From Tatumella saanichensis (GTDB lineage: Bacteria; Pseudomonadota; Gammaproteobacteria; Enterobacterales; Enterobacteriaceae), in assembly GCF_000439375.1 (NCBI RefSeq), contig NZ_ATMI01000004.1, positions 86,964 to 150,963 of the forward strand: DNA of 64,000 nucleotides, in the 5' to 3' direction. The position numbers and the translations under genes are program-made. Under the pieces are notes generated by a model, which worked only from the letters and a program-made list of their open reading frames with translations, ran no database searches and was not told the origin of the DNA. Below are positions 8,117 through 17,078 of the stretch, one piece after another; within the stretch, counting starts at the first letter, position 1, and each line of letters begins with the position of its first letter.

Positions 8117-9678
8117 GTCAGCCAGAGCAAAAAAAGCCCGCCCCCCAGCCCGAATTTGGCTTACGCATCGCCTGCGGATTGCTGGGTGTACTGTTGGCCG
8201 CCATCATTTCTGGATTGAGTGAGCGTCTTCCCGGCCTCGCATTGGTGGACATCAGTGGTGCTCATGGCTTCAGCCATGACGGGGCCTCTTGGCTAAATAC
8301 CGCCTATTCGGCCGGAGAAATTTCGGTGATGCCTTTCGCGACCTGGTTTGCCATCACCTTTTCGCTGCGTCGTTTTCACCTGATCATGTTAACCACGACC
8401 CTGCTCCTGGCGGCTATCCTGCCCTTTATGCAAAGCCTGCCAGCGATGATCACCATCCGCGTAGTGCAGGGCATTTCTGCTGGGGCGCTGATCCCGCTGT
8501 TGATGATGTCGGCACTGCGCTTTTTGCCGCTTTCCATCCGTTTACACGGGCTGGCGCTGTACGCAATGACCGCCACCTTTGCCCCAAATATTTCGTTGTG
8601 GCTCACCTCACTGGCGGTGGATACGATGTCTGACTGGCGCTGGGCCTTCTGGCTAGTGATCCCACCAGGGCTGATCGCCATGGCGTTGGTCGCCTGGGGG
8701 ATCCCCGTGCTGCCTCAAGCGCATCAGCGCATTAAAAATGCAGACTGGTTCGGTATGGCATTTGGCGTGCCCGGGCTGATGCTGCTGGTGGTTGGGTTGA
8801 GTCAGGGTGTCCGCCTTGACTGGTTGTGCTCACCCCTGATTAAGGAATCACTGTTTGCCTCACTGATCCTCTGTACCGTTTTTCTGGTCAGTGAATTCTT
8901 TCATCCGGCCCCTTTTATTAAGTTGCAGCTGTTGGCGCGTCGGAATATCTGGCTGGGGTTTGCCCTGTTCTTCTGCATGCTGATCCTAATGGGCAGTGCA
9001 GTATCACTGCCGGCGACGGTGCTGGAGAGCCTGCAAGGTTTTCGTCTGGCCCAGGTGGCTTCAATGGGGCTGATCGTCGGCCTGCCGCAAATAGTCCTCG
9101 GACCGCTGGTGGCACTGTTGCTCTATCGTCCGTGGATTGATGCCCGCAAACTGTTTGCCCTGGGACTGCTGCTGATGGCACTCTCCTTCTGGATAAATAT
9201 CCGTATCACCGACCAATGGATGACTGCACAGTTTATTACCTCAATGGTGCTGCAGGCCTTCGGCCAACCGCTGGCGGTCATTTCGCTTCTTTTTCTCGCC
9301 ACCAGTGTGGTACAGCCGATGGAAGGTCCCTACGTTTCGGGGACTATCAATACCTTACGTGCCGCCGGAACCGTGTTTGGCTCAGCATTGATTGGTCAGC
9401 TCAGCTTTTTACGCGGCAGTTTTCACCGCGAAATGCTGCTGAATAATCTCGGTTCCCGCTGGCCGGCTGACAGTGGAAATTCGACGCTGAGCCAAGTCAG
9501 CGGCTGGGTCAGCCAGCAGGCTGCCTTGCTATCTGCAGCAGATATTTACGTTATTTTTGCCATTGCCACCTTATTGCTGATCCCGGGCGTACTGAGTATG
9601 ACCTATATTCCTGCTCCGCGTATCCCGGCGCCGGCTTCAGGATCCGATACCTCGTCAACCAAAAACCGACATGGATAA
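8113..9678 (+). CDS. EmrB-type MFS drug efflux pump (DHA2 family)
   Basis: A 521-residue inner membrane protein with about 14 hydrophobic segments, the DHA2 arrangement. It has the family's early motif (NTAYSAGEISVMPFATWFA) and the helix 4 region RVVQGISAGALIPLLM, which corresponds to motif B with its membrane-buried arginine. The C-terminal tail of about 25 residues is polar and proline-rich. Its start codon overlaps the stop of the channel gene, and the adaptor follows after 11 bases, so the three parts are made together. Such pumps export hydrophobic compounds driven by protons; the substrate here is not readable. Confidence 0.9.
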   Translation: MSQPEQKKPAPQPEFGLRIACGLLGVLLAAIISGLSERLPGLALVDISGAHGFSHDGASWLNTAYSAGEISVMPFATWFAITFSLRRFHLIMLTTTLLLAAILPFMQSLPAMITIRVVQGISAGALIPLLMMSALRFLPLSIRLHGLALYAMTATFAPNISLWLTSLAVDTMSDWRWAFWLVIPPGLIAMALVAWGIPVLPQAHQRIKNADWFGMAFGVPGLMLLVVGLSQGVRLDWLCSPLIKESLFASLILCTVFLVSEFFHPAPFIKLQLLARRNIWLGFALFFCMLILMGSAVSLPATVLESLQGFRLAQVASMGLIVGLPQIVLGPLVALLLYRPWIDARKLFALGLLLMALSFWINIRITDQWMTAQFITSMVLQAFGQPLAVISLLFLATSVVQPMEGPYVSGTINTLRAAGTVFGSALIGQLSFLRGSFHREMLLNNLGSRWPADSGNSTLSQVSGWVSQQAALLSAADIYVIFAIATLLLIPGVLSMTYIPAPRIPAPASGSDTSSTKNRHG

Positions 9679-9689
9679 CACAACCCGCT

Positions 9690-10727
9690 ATGAGTAAATC
9701 ATCCCGTTATAAAATCATCACTGTCGTTGTTGCTGTACTGGTGATCATCATCGCACTGTGGTTGTTTAACCGCCCAGAATCGGATGCGTCTTCGCAGAGT
9801 ACCGATGATGCCTATATCCAGGCCGATATGACCACCATCGCCCCACGGGTGCCGGGGATTATTCGCCAAGTGTTGGTCGGCGATAACCAGACAGTTAAAG
9901 CTGGACAACTGCTGTTTACCCTTGATGACAGCGATTACCGGGTGGCGCTGGAACGTGCCAATGCCGGTATTCACAGTGCTAACGCGACCATTGCCTCGCT
10001 GAGAGCACAGATCCAGCGCCAGAGCAGTGAGCAGCAACAGGCCGTCGCGGCCATCAGCTCAAGTGAAGCAGACCTACAATTAGCGGTAGAAAACCGTCAG
10101 CGTTTCAGAAACTTAGCCCGTGACGGTGCCGGGACCCGTCAGTCACAGCAATCCGCCGAAGCCAGCTGGAAGAATGCGCAGGCCCAACTGATGAAAAACC
10201 GCGCAGCCCTACAGGGCATTAAAGATCAGACGGCAGTACTGGAGGCGGGTCTGGAAAAAGCCAATGCTGATTTGCAAATGGCTAATGCCGCCCGCACCGA
10301 TGCACTACTGAATCTTTCCTACTGTCAGATCACTGCACCGGAAGACGGTACCGTCGCGCAACGTATCGTGCGCACCGGCAGTTACGCCCATGTCGGTGAA
10401 ACGCAGTTAGTACTGGTGCCGCTGCATCGTCTGTATATTAATGCCAACTTCCGAGAAACCCAGTTAGCCCATGTGGTACCGGGACAGGATGTCAGTTTCC
10501 ACGTCGATGCACTCCCAGATGCGACCTTCCACGGAAAAGTGCAAAGTGTCGCACCGGCCAGTAATGTCAGCTTTTCACCGTTGCCTGCTCACAATGCTTC
10601 CGGCAACTTTACCAAAATTGTCCAGCGTCTGACTGTCCGTATTGTTCCAGATGCTAACCAGCAAAACCTAGACCGCCTGAAAGTCGGGATGTCAGTCGAA
10701 GCGACGATTCATACCAATAATCATTAA
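9690..10727 (+). CDS. HlyD/EmrA-type periplasmic adaptor protein
   Basis: A 345-residue membrane fusion protein. One N-terminal transmembrane helix lies at about residues 9-25. The first half of the biotinyl-lipoyl-like domain contains PRVPGIIRQVLVGDNQ and a matching second half sits near residue 215 (ITAPEDGTVAQRIV). Between them is a long alanine- and glutamine-rich helical hairpin (about residues 90-205). The beta-barrel domain follows (YINANFRETQLAHV). It links the MFS pump to the outer membrane channel. Start ATG at 9690, 11 bases after the pump gene. Confidence 0.92.
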   Translation: MSKSSRYKIITVVVAVLVIIIALWLFNRPESDASSQSTDDAYIQADMTTIAPRVPGIIRQVLVGDNQTVKAGQLLFTLDDSDYRVALERANAGIHSANATIASLRAQIQRQSSEQQQAVAAISSSEADLQLAVENRQRFRNLARDGAGTRQSQQSAEASWKNAQAQLMKNRAALQGIKDQTAVLEAGLEKANADLQMANAARTDALLNLSYCQITAPEDGTVAQRIVRTGSYAHVGETQLVLVPLHRLYINANFRETQLAHVVPGQDVSFHVDALPDATFHGKVQSVAPASNVSFSPLPAHNASGNFTKIVQRLTVRIVPDANQQNLDRLKVGMSVEATIHTNNH

Positions 10728-10747
10728 CGGTCCGCAAGGAGGTCACT

Positions 10748-11074
10748 ATGCAGACAGGCTATCAGATCACCTTTTTTACCCAGCAAGATCGGGTCCATAA
10801 ACAGCAGTCTCTGGCCCAGTGGCTGCTCGCGACAGCTCGGCAGTTGGGATTACGTGGGGCTACCCTGAATGGCAGTATCGGTGGATTTGGTCATGACGGC
10901 TGCGAACACAGTATTACAATGTTTGATGATTCTGATCAGCCAGTCCAAGTAGTGGTGGTGGTGACCGAAGAACAGGCTCGCCAACTGTTCGCCCTCCTCA
11001 ATCATGAGCAGGTATCGGTTTTCTATACCCGTACTGAGGTCTCGTTTGGCCTCAGCGATCATTACCCGGGGTAA
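10748..11074 (+). CDS. DUF190 protein at the end of the efflux operon
   Basis: A 108-residue soluble protein with a strong AAGGAGG ribosome binding site, 20 bases after the adaptor gene. The segment LGLRGATLNGSIGGFG is the DUF190 family signature; the family has a PII/CutA-like ferredoxin fold and probably forms oligomers. In other genomes DUF190 is often beside CrcB fluoride channels, so its place in a drug-pump operon is unusual. I infer a regulatory or ligand-sensing accessory role, with no direct evidence. Confidence 0.82.
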   Translation: MQTGYQITFFTQQDRVHKQQSLAQWLLATARQLGLRGATLNGSIGGFGHDGCEHSITMFDDSDQPVQVVVVVTEEQARQLFALLNHEQVSVFYTRTEVSFGLSDHYPG

Positions 11075-11112
11075 ATTCCTTGCGGCAGATTTGTTTCTAA
11101 ACCTGGGAAGGC

Positions 11113-12027
11113 TTACAGCGCGCTTTCGCTGAAGCCATTTCGTAATAACTGCCACAGATGATGGGCAGCGGGAGTAAAACGGCGATCTGAATTTCGCAGT
11201 AAGTGGCACTGGGTTTCCTGGGCTATCGGATGAGCGATCGGGACAGCCATCAACTGACCGGTAGCAATCAGCGGACCTGCTGCTTTTGCCGACATACAAG
11301 CAATCCCCAGCCCGGCGGCGCTCAGCTCCATTGCTGTCGAAAATAGATTGCAACGATAGGCCGGCGTGAAGTTCAGCCCCCTACTGCGGAATATTTCATT
11401 AATATACTGCTGCAGGCCAAAATGCTCGGTCAGAGCGATCAATCGCTGGTCTGCCAGTAATTCTGGAGAAATACATTGCTGACTGCTCAGTGGATGTTGC
11501 GGTGACATCACTGCACAAACTGGTCCCCAGTAAAAGCTGTGCCGCTTCACTTCCGGGCTACCAATGGGTCCGAATGCCAGTGCCATATCCGTTTCACCGT
11601 GGATCACCGCATCTAGCATCTCCTGCATGCTGGCAACACTGAGATCAACAAATACTTGCGGAAAAATTCGAGAAAAAGGCGTCATGATCTGTTCGACAAA
11701 AGTACTTACCAGTCCACCTCCGATCTTTACCGCAACGGTTCCTCCCCGCATATAACGCAGGTCTTTTAACTGGCTGGCCAGTTTATGCCGCCGTTGTCGG
11801 CTTTCAGCATAGTCTTCTGACAGTAACCGTCCGGCCTCCGTCAATACAACAGTCCTGCCCCGCCGCTCAATCAATGGCAGCTGTAATTCGCGTTCCAGAC
11901 GCGAGATATTACGACTGATCACCGAAGGATTCACCCCAAGAATATCCGCCGCACGCCGGATGCCGCCATGAATACCAACTTCATACAGATAACTGATGGG
12001 TTTTTCCTGAAGCATAAGAGTGGTCAT
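11113..12027 (-). CDS. LysR-family transcriptional regulator
   Basis: A 304-residue LysR protein. The N-terminal winged helix (about residues 18-60, with GIRRAADILGVNPSVISRNISRLE) is followed by a periplasmic-binding-protein-like effector domain. It is divergent from the yjiH-yjiG-hydrolase operon, and a palindrome of LysR type lies eight bases upstream of its own start, so it probably regulates both itself and that operon. The ATG at 12027 is the first in frame; an alternative ATG four codons later would change little. Confidence 0.9.
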   Translation of the reverse strand: MTTLMLQEKPISYLYEVGIHGGIRRAADILGVNPSVISRNISRLERELQLPLIERRGRTVVLTEAGRLLSEDYAESRQRRHKLASQLKDLRYMRGGTVAVKIGGGLVSTFVEQIMTPFSRIFPQVFVDLSVASMQEMLDAVIHGETDMALAFGPIGSPEVKRHSFYWGPVCAVMSPQHPLSSQQCISPELLADQRLIALTEHFGLQQYINEIFRSRGLNFTPAYRCNLFSTAMELSAAGLGIACMSAKAAGPLIATGQLMAVPIAHPIAQETQCHLLRNSDRRFTPAAHHLWQLLRNGFSESAL

Positions 12028-12034
12028 GCCCTGA

Positions 12035-12057
12035 ATTGTTGATATTAAAGCAACAAT
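12035..12057. promoter_or_regulatory. LysR-type operator palindrome
   Basis: ATTGTTG and CAACAAT are perfect seven-base arms around nine bases. The right half with its flank (CAACAATATC, 12051-12060) is repeated exactly at 12137-12146, giving a site plus a half-site, as LysR regulators often use. Both lie in the 375-base gap (12028-12402), which otherwise shows no gene. Confidence 0.6.
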
Positions 12058-12402
12058 ATCACTATCTCCCGGACATTTATATTCTGTTTACCGTTATCGA
12101 TAATCAGGAAAGGGCACCCTGAGTGTCTAAAAAAAACAACAATATCGCAGTACTAAAGGGTAGAGGATAAGGCGATACCGGCCAGCTAGATTTACGTGCA
12201 GATACCACAGAGATCACCGCTAGGTGTCAGCATAGACTGCCATAGTGTGCTTGTCAGTCGCCGTATTTTCCCAGCTCTGCGCATGTTCCAGAAGCACCTC
12301 TGAAGGGAGAGGCTGCAGAGAGCTATTAGATGGCCTAGCGCAGTGCCATTCTTCTGCCTGAACGGTACAGCAGCCCCAAAAATACACAATAAGAGGGTAA
12401 TA

Positions 12403-13083
12403 ATGACAAAACACACCATCTCCCACCAAACTCCTGACCCGGAGCAGGCCTACGGAAATGTCACACTGAAAGGCTGGCTGTCTCTGATTGCCGTATTGTT
12501 AGTCTTTTCAGGATTATTTTTTAACGTTAAAGAAAGGCCCTGGCTGGGTGCCTTCGATTTCACCACCCTCAGCGGCGCTTTTGGCACCATAAAGGGCGCT
12601 TCCTCCACCTTTACCGGCAGTGGCGGTTTAGGGGCCAAGGCCGGATTTCTGTTTGCTTTATCACTGGTACCAACGGTTATGCTGGCCCTAGGGTTACTGG
12701 AAATTTTTACCCATTATGGCGCAATACGTGCCGCACACCGCCTGCTGACCCCGCTACTTAAGCCGCTACTGGGACTCCCGGGCTTTACCGGGCTGGCCTT
12801 AATAACTGATCTACAAAGCACAGATGCCGGCGCTGCCTTGAGTAAAGAGCTTTATGACAGTAAGCAAATCACCCGTAAACACGTCGTCATCATGGGTTCT
12901 TGGCAATATTCCGGTGCTGGGCTAATTAATAACTATTTTGCGATCGGTTCCGCGTTATTCACCTCGGTCACCACGCCTCTGATCATTCCGCTTATCCTGA
13001 TGTTTATTCTGAAATTTGTCGGCGCTGCTTTCACACGGCTGATCCTGAATACCGTTTATAAGAAGGATTTTATTAATGAATAA
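12403..13083 (+). CDS. yjiH: YjiH family inner membrane protein
   Basis: A 226-residue membrane protein with about five hydrophobic segments and a nucleoside-recognition (Gate) domain, close to the 227 residues of E. coli YjiH. The ATG at 12403 has GAGGG upstream; the frame extends to 12343 but that extension is polar and unlike the family. YjiH and YjiG together probably form a transporter or channel; the substrate is not established. It overlaps yjiG by eight bases. In E. coli the pair precedes isoaspartyl dipeptidase; here it precedes an M20 hydrolase. Confidence 0.87.
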   Translation: MTKHTISHQTPDPEQAYGNVTLKGWLSLIAVLLVFSGLFFNVKERPWLGAFDFTTLSGAFGTIKGASSTFTGSGGLGAKAGFLFALSLVPTVMLALGLLEIFTHYGAIRAAHRLLTPLLKPLLGLPGFTGLALITDLQSTDAGAALSKELYDSKQITRKHVVIMGSWQYSGAGLINNYFAIGSALFTSVTTPLIIPLILMFILKFVGAAFTRLILNTVYKKDFINE

Positions 13084-13543
13084 TTCGCTTCCTACCCACA
13101 GTAATCCGTTTGATATTTTTGTAACAGGTGCCCGTAAAGGCTTTCACATCGCCATTAATAACCTGATGCCGAATGTCATCATGGCCTATGTGATCGCAGA
13201 GATCTTAAACCTGTTAGGCGTGATGCAGTTTATCGGCCATTTGTGCGCGCCACTGATGGGATTATTCGGACTGCCGGGTGAAGCCATTACTGTATTACTG
13301 ACCTCCTGGCTTTCTTCTTCGGCCGGTACCGGCGTTGCTGCCAGCCTGCTAGCTACCGGTAAGCTAGATGCGACTCAGATTACGATCCTTATCCCAGCGA
13401 TCTTTCTGATGGGGTCACAGCTACAGTATATGGGGCGGCTGCTGGGGGTAGCCGATGTGCCGAAAAAATACTGGCCACTGCTAATGTTGGTTAGCTTGGG
13501 GAATGCCATTATTTCTATGCTGGTGATGCGGCTCTGCGCCTGA
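13076..13543 (+). CDS. yjiG: YjiG family inner membrane protein
   Basis: A 155-residue membrane protein with a nucleoside-recognition (Gate) domain, the same size class as E. coli YjiG (153). Key segments are NLMPNVIMAYVIAEIL and the glycine/serine-rich SWLSSSAGTGVAASL. It overlaps the end of yjiH and is read after an AAGGA site within that gene, which points to coupled translation and a two-subunit membrane complex. The M20 hydrolase gene follows after 38 bases. Confidence 0.87.
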   Translation: MNNSLPTHSNPFDIFVTGARKGFHIAINNLMPNVIMAYVIAEILNLLGVMQFIGHLCAPLMGLFGLPGEAITVLLTSWLSSSAGTGVAASLLATGKLDATQITILIPAIFLMGSQLQYMGRLLGVADVPKKYWPLLMLVSLGNAIISMLVMRLCA

Positions 13544-13581
13544 CACACCTCTTAACCCTTTACGCCTTTAAGGAGCAGAAA

Positions 13582-14685
13582 ATGTCTCGGACGTTAACGC
13601 ATTTTTCAGTGTTACATGAGATCCCGGAGCTGGGGTTTCAGGAAGTGAAAACCTCAGCCTACATCGCCAGCGCCCTTGAGCAGGCAGGCTTTAAAGTGAC
13701 CCGACAGGTCAATGGCACCACTGGCATTATCGCCGAACTAGACAGCGGAAAGCCTGGACCGGTCCTGGCACTACGTGCCGATATGGATGCTCTCGGCCAT
13801 ATTATTGATGGCCAGCAGGTGGCTCGCCACACCTGTGGCCATGACGGACACTCCTCAGTAGTACTAACAGCGGCGGAAGAAATTATCAGTGAAGGACTGG
13901 TGAGAAAAGGTCGCCTGAAAATTCTGTTCCAACCAGCAGAAGAGCTAGGTACCGGTGCAATTGCCATGGTCGAAGGCGGTGCGCTGGATGACACCGACAT
14001 GCTGCTCGGCTTCCATCTTCGCCCTATCGAAGAGTGCCAAAAAGGACAGGCCGTCGCCGCCATGCACTACTCTGCCAGTGCTACTTTGGAAGCGATATTC
14101 AGTGGACAGGCGGCCCATGCTGCCCGCCCTCACCTGGGGGTCAACGCCTTGGATGCCGCGGCTCTGGCCGTGCAGGCGGTGAATGGAGTGCATCTCTCTC
14201 CTTCCCTGACCTACAGCGCCAAGGCCACACGCTTTCTCTCCGATGCCGGCGTCACCAACTCTATTCCGGCGGATGCCCGAGTCTGCTGGGATCTGCGCAG
14301 CGCAGACAATGACGCGATGAAACAACTGAAACAAAAAGTGATCACCGCCATCACCGGCAGTGCTTCAGCAGTCGGTGCCGAGGTGGAGGTGACGCTATTG
14401 AAAGAAATGCCTGCGGCCATCTTGGATCCACAGGCCACGGCGGTTGTCAGTCAGGCCATCAGTGAGGTATTGGGTGAAGAGGGACTGATCGCGGCTAAAA
14501 CTACCCCCGGCAGTGAAGATTTTTTCCATTATCTGCGACTTTGTCCACAGGTTAAGGGAGGCTTCTGGGGACTGGGTGCCAATCTGACGCCGGGCTTACA
14601 TCATCCGGAGATGCACTTTGATCGCGATGCACTGGCCATCGGTGTCAAAATATTTAAAGCCAGTGTCGTACAGGTATTGGGGTAA
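13582..14685 (+). CDS. M20 family metallo-amidohydrolase
   Basis: A 367-residue cytosolic hydrolase of the M20D type (hippurate, N-acyl amino acid, or indoleacetyl-amino acid hydrolases). Metal ligands are visible in RADMDAL (catalytic domain), CGHDGH, PAEE with the catalytic glutamate, and a late HHPEMHFD histidine. The lid domain has the family's FSGQAAHAARPHLGVNALDAA. AAGGAG precedes the ATG. Its place after yjiHG suggests it cleaves whatever that pair imports. Plant hormone conjugates are one candidate given the likely lifestyle, but acyl amino acids or dipeptides are equally possible. Confidence 0.85.
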   Translation: MSRTLTHFSVLHEIPELGFQEVKTSAYIASALEQAGFKVTRQVNGTTGIIAELDSGKPGPVLALRADMDALGHIIDGQQVARHTCGHDGHSSVVLTAAEEIISEGLVRKGRLKILFQPAEELGTGAIAMVEGGALDDTDMLLGFHLRPIEECQKGQAVAAMHYSASATLEAIFSGQAAHAARPHLGVNALDAAALAVQAVNGVHLSPSLTYSAKATRFLSDAGVTNSIPADARVCWDLRSADNDAMKQLKQKVITAITGSASAVGAEVEVTLLKEMPAAILDPQATAVVSQAISEVLGEEGLIAAKTTPGSEDFFHYLRLCPQVKGGFWGLGANLTPGLHHPEMHFDRDALAIGVKIFKASVVQVLG

Positions 14686-14696
14686 TCGGACTGGAC

Positions 14697-14717
14697 GCCC
14701 GCTGTCACGCAGCGGGC
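14697..14717 (+). terminator. Hairpin after the yjiHG-hydrolase operon
   Basis: GCCCGCTG and CAGCGGGC form a perfect eight-pair stem with a five-base loop, 11 bases after the hydrolase stop. No U-run follows, so it may act with Rho or only protect the 3' end. Confidence 0.45.
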
Positions 14718-14820
14718 TGCAACCTTCTGCTACATTCAGAAACGTTAATTGTCTGGAGCCCTGTCCCGTGACCCGGAATGATAGCGTCTGTCTTTTCTTG
14801 ACCCTGATCCGGAGATCCCT

Positions 14821-16164
14821 ATGGCTTTTTTAAAAAAGCACAACCGCTCCCCTTTTTCCCTATCATTACTAACGTTGGCCCTGTTAAGCCCTCTAAGTAC
14901 CTTGGCTGCGGGCTCAGCCTGTTCTTTGTCTTTGAAAGCCGGTACGGCTTCAGTCACCACTGCGCTGCAACATGCGATTGACCAGTGCAGCCGTCATGGC
15001 GGCGGGACAGTGACACTGCCCGCCGGGACATGGATCAGCGCACCAGTCACCCTAAAAAGCCATGTCACCTTGCATCTCGCGGCTGGCAGTACCCTACAAT
15101 CTACCGGCCATCCACAGGATTTTGTGCCGGCGTTTATCAGCCAACCCACTCATCCCCGCGAAGCATTGATCATCGCCAATCACGCCCAAGATGTCGCCAT
15201 CACCGGTCCGGGTACGGTTGATGGTCAAGGGCAACACGCCTGGTGGCCGATGGCGACAGATGCCCGTAATCACCTAAAACAGGGTGATGTCCGCTGGTTT
15301 GAACGTCACTGGAAAGGGGTCCCACCGGCGAATGGCATGCCACGGCCGTGGCTGATTGAATTCAATCATGTCCAAGATGGCTATATCCGCGACCTGCATA
15401 TAGTCAATTCACCGATGTGGAACCTGGTACTGCGTAATAGCCAGCACATCACGGTCAGTCATAGCAGCATTATTAACCCACCAGACTCACCAAATACCGA
15501 CGGTGTGGATGTGGTATCGTCGCAAAATGTGTCATTGAATCATCTGAAACTCTCCACCGGAGATGATGATATCGCCATTAAATCTGGGCTGGCATCCACC
15601 GGTAAGGCACCATCCAGCGCCAATATTCGTATTGAAGAGATTGATATTGCCCGTGGTCACGGATTATCGGTCGGCAGTGAGACCGCCAATGGTATCGGCA
15701 GTGTCACGCTGCGCAATGTGACCTTCAACGGCACCGAAAATGGCCTGCGTATTAAGTCAGGCCGAGATCGTGGCAATAAAATCGGCCCCGTTTTGGCCGA
15801 CAATATTCGAATGAACCACGTCAATGTACCGCTGGTGATCACTGACAGCTATGGCGGTAACGGCGGCTATTCGAAACAGAGCCTGACGCCGTTGCCAGCA
15901 GCGCCCGTCTCGGCACTGACACCGTTTATTCATGATGTCACTATCCGTCATCTTATCGCGAAGAATGCGGGGATGGCCGGGATGATCAGTGGTCTGCCGG
16001 AGGCGCCATTACAGAATATCCAATTGCAGGATATCGAGATTGATGCACCGCATGCCTTACAAAGCCGCTATGTGAACGGTGCACTGAGCAATGTCCGTGT
16101 CGTGTCACACAGCAAAGCGCTTCCTCTTCAACAAGGCCCAGATAGCCACTGGTCAAAGGGCTGA
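14821..16164 (+). CDS. Secreted polygalacturonase, glycoside hydrolase family 28
   Basis: A 447-residue exported enzyme for pectin breakdown. A Sec signal runs to about residue 30 (PLSTLAAGSA). The parallel beta-helix carries the GH28 catalytic set: NTDGVD (about residue 228), GDDDIAIKSG, GHGLSVGSE and RIKSGRDRG. An N-terminal insertion with HWKGVPPANGMPRPW is like the enteric exo-type enzymes (PehX class), so galacturonide release from chain ends is likely. It has a GGAG ribosome binding site. It stands alone, with no oligogalacturonide uptake genes nearby, but fits a plant-associated host. Confidence 0.9.
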   Translation: MAFLKKHNRSPFSLSLLTLALLSPLSTLAAGSACSLSLKAGTASVTTALQHAIDQCSRHGGGTVTLPAGTWISAPVTLKSHVTLHLAAGSTLQSTGHPQDFVPAFISQPTHPREALIIANHAQDVAITGPGTVDGQGQHAWWPMATDARNHLKQGDVRWFERHWKGVPPANGMPRPWLIEFNHVQDGYIRDLHIVNSPMWNLVLRNSQHITVSHSSIINPPDSPNTDGVDVVSSQNVSLNHLKLSTGDDDIAIKSGLASTGKAPSSANIRIEEIDIARGHGLSVGSETANGIGSVTLRNVTFNGTENGLRIKSGRDRGNKIGPVLADNIRMNHVNVPLVITDSYGGNGGYSKQSLTPLPAAPVSALTPFIHDVTIRHLIAKNAGMAGMISGLPEAPLQNIQLQDIEIDAPHALQSRYVNGALSNVRVVSHSKALPLQQGPDSHWSKG

Positions 16165-16427
16165 CCCTTACCCCTGCTGGGGGAAGTGAACGTATCGCCT
16201 TCGCCGCGGGCAGTACTAAGTTCCAAGCGATACAGACAGTATGGCGGGGGCACTGGATCATGGCCTGGTTACCGACAAAGAAACTGTACGGCGACAGCTG
16301 TTTAATCACTCATGATGCTTAGCCCGCAGCAGCCGTAGAAACATTGCCCGCCTGTGCTGGGGGTGATACTATCCCTCAGCCGTTTAGACGGCTAAATAAC
16401 ACATCATTCGGAACAGAAGGAAGCGGT

Positions 16428-17039
16428 ATGTGGCAACAACGACTGGCGGAAGTAGTCACCGCCTGCCATTGGATCGGTAATAAAGGTTGGGCACCTGCCA
16501 CCGGCGGGAATATGTCCATTCGTCAGGACGAGCAATGGTGCTGGCTCAGCGAGTCAGGTCGTGACAAGGGCAGTTTAACCACAGAGGATTTTCTGCAGGT
16601 AAATATTGAGACCTTAGAGGCCCCTTCGGGACGTACACCCTCTGCTGAGACCGGCCTACATACCTTGATTTATCGTCTATTTCCGCAGGCCAATGCGGTT
16701 TTGCATGTGCACACGGCCAATGCTACGGTCCTGTCACGACTGGAAACCGGCGACCAGTTGCTGCTAAGCGGTTATGAAATGCAAAAAGCACTCAGTGGTC
16801 AGCAGAGCCACTTGGACACCGTTCCCATTGCCATTTTTGACAACGACCAAGATATCGCCGCCTTATCAGAACGGATTTTCGCCACTGCTCAGCAACAGCC
16901 TCTCCATTACGGTTTTCTACTGCGTGGCCACGGCCTTACCTGTTGGGGTAAAGATGTCAGCGAAGCACGTCGCCATCTGGAAGGGCTGGAGTTCCTATTT
17001 GACTGTGAATTGAAACGCCGTCTGTACGCTGGCCGTTGA
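16428..17039 (+). CDS. mtnB: Methylthioribulose-1-phosphate dehydratase
   Basis: A 203-residue class II aldolase-fold zinc enzyme of the methionine salvage pathway; it dehydrates 5-methylthioribulose 1-phosphate. Family landmarks are ATGGNMS, SESGRDKGSL, PSAETGLHTLIYR, the zinc histidines of LHVHTAN, the GYEMQK segment and the third zinc histidine in RGHGL. The ATG at 16428 follows AGGAAG; the frame reaches 16344 but that extension has no family match. Other salvage genes (mtnA, mtnC, mtnD, mtnK) are not nearby. A molybdoenzyme gene follows after 39 bases. Confidence 0.93.
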   Translation: MWQQRLAEVVTACHWIGNKGWAPATGGNMSIRQDEQWCWLSESGRDKGSLTTEDFLQVNIETLEAPSGRTPSAETGLHTLIYRLFPQANAVLHVHTANATVLSRLETGDQLLLSGYEMQKALSGQQSHLDTVPIAIFDNDQDIAALSERIFATAQQQPLHYGFLLRGHGLTCWGKDVSEARRHLEGLEFLFDCELKRRLYAGR

Positions 17040-17078
17040 CCCTCTCCCTTTGATCACTCTCGCGGATAATGAATAATA

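Noticed and set aside
13659..14438. Several long antisense ORFs inside the M20 hydrolase gene
   Set aside because: They are shadows of a gene with strong conserved motifs; none has a recognizable domain.
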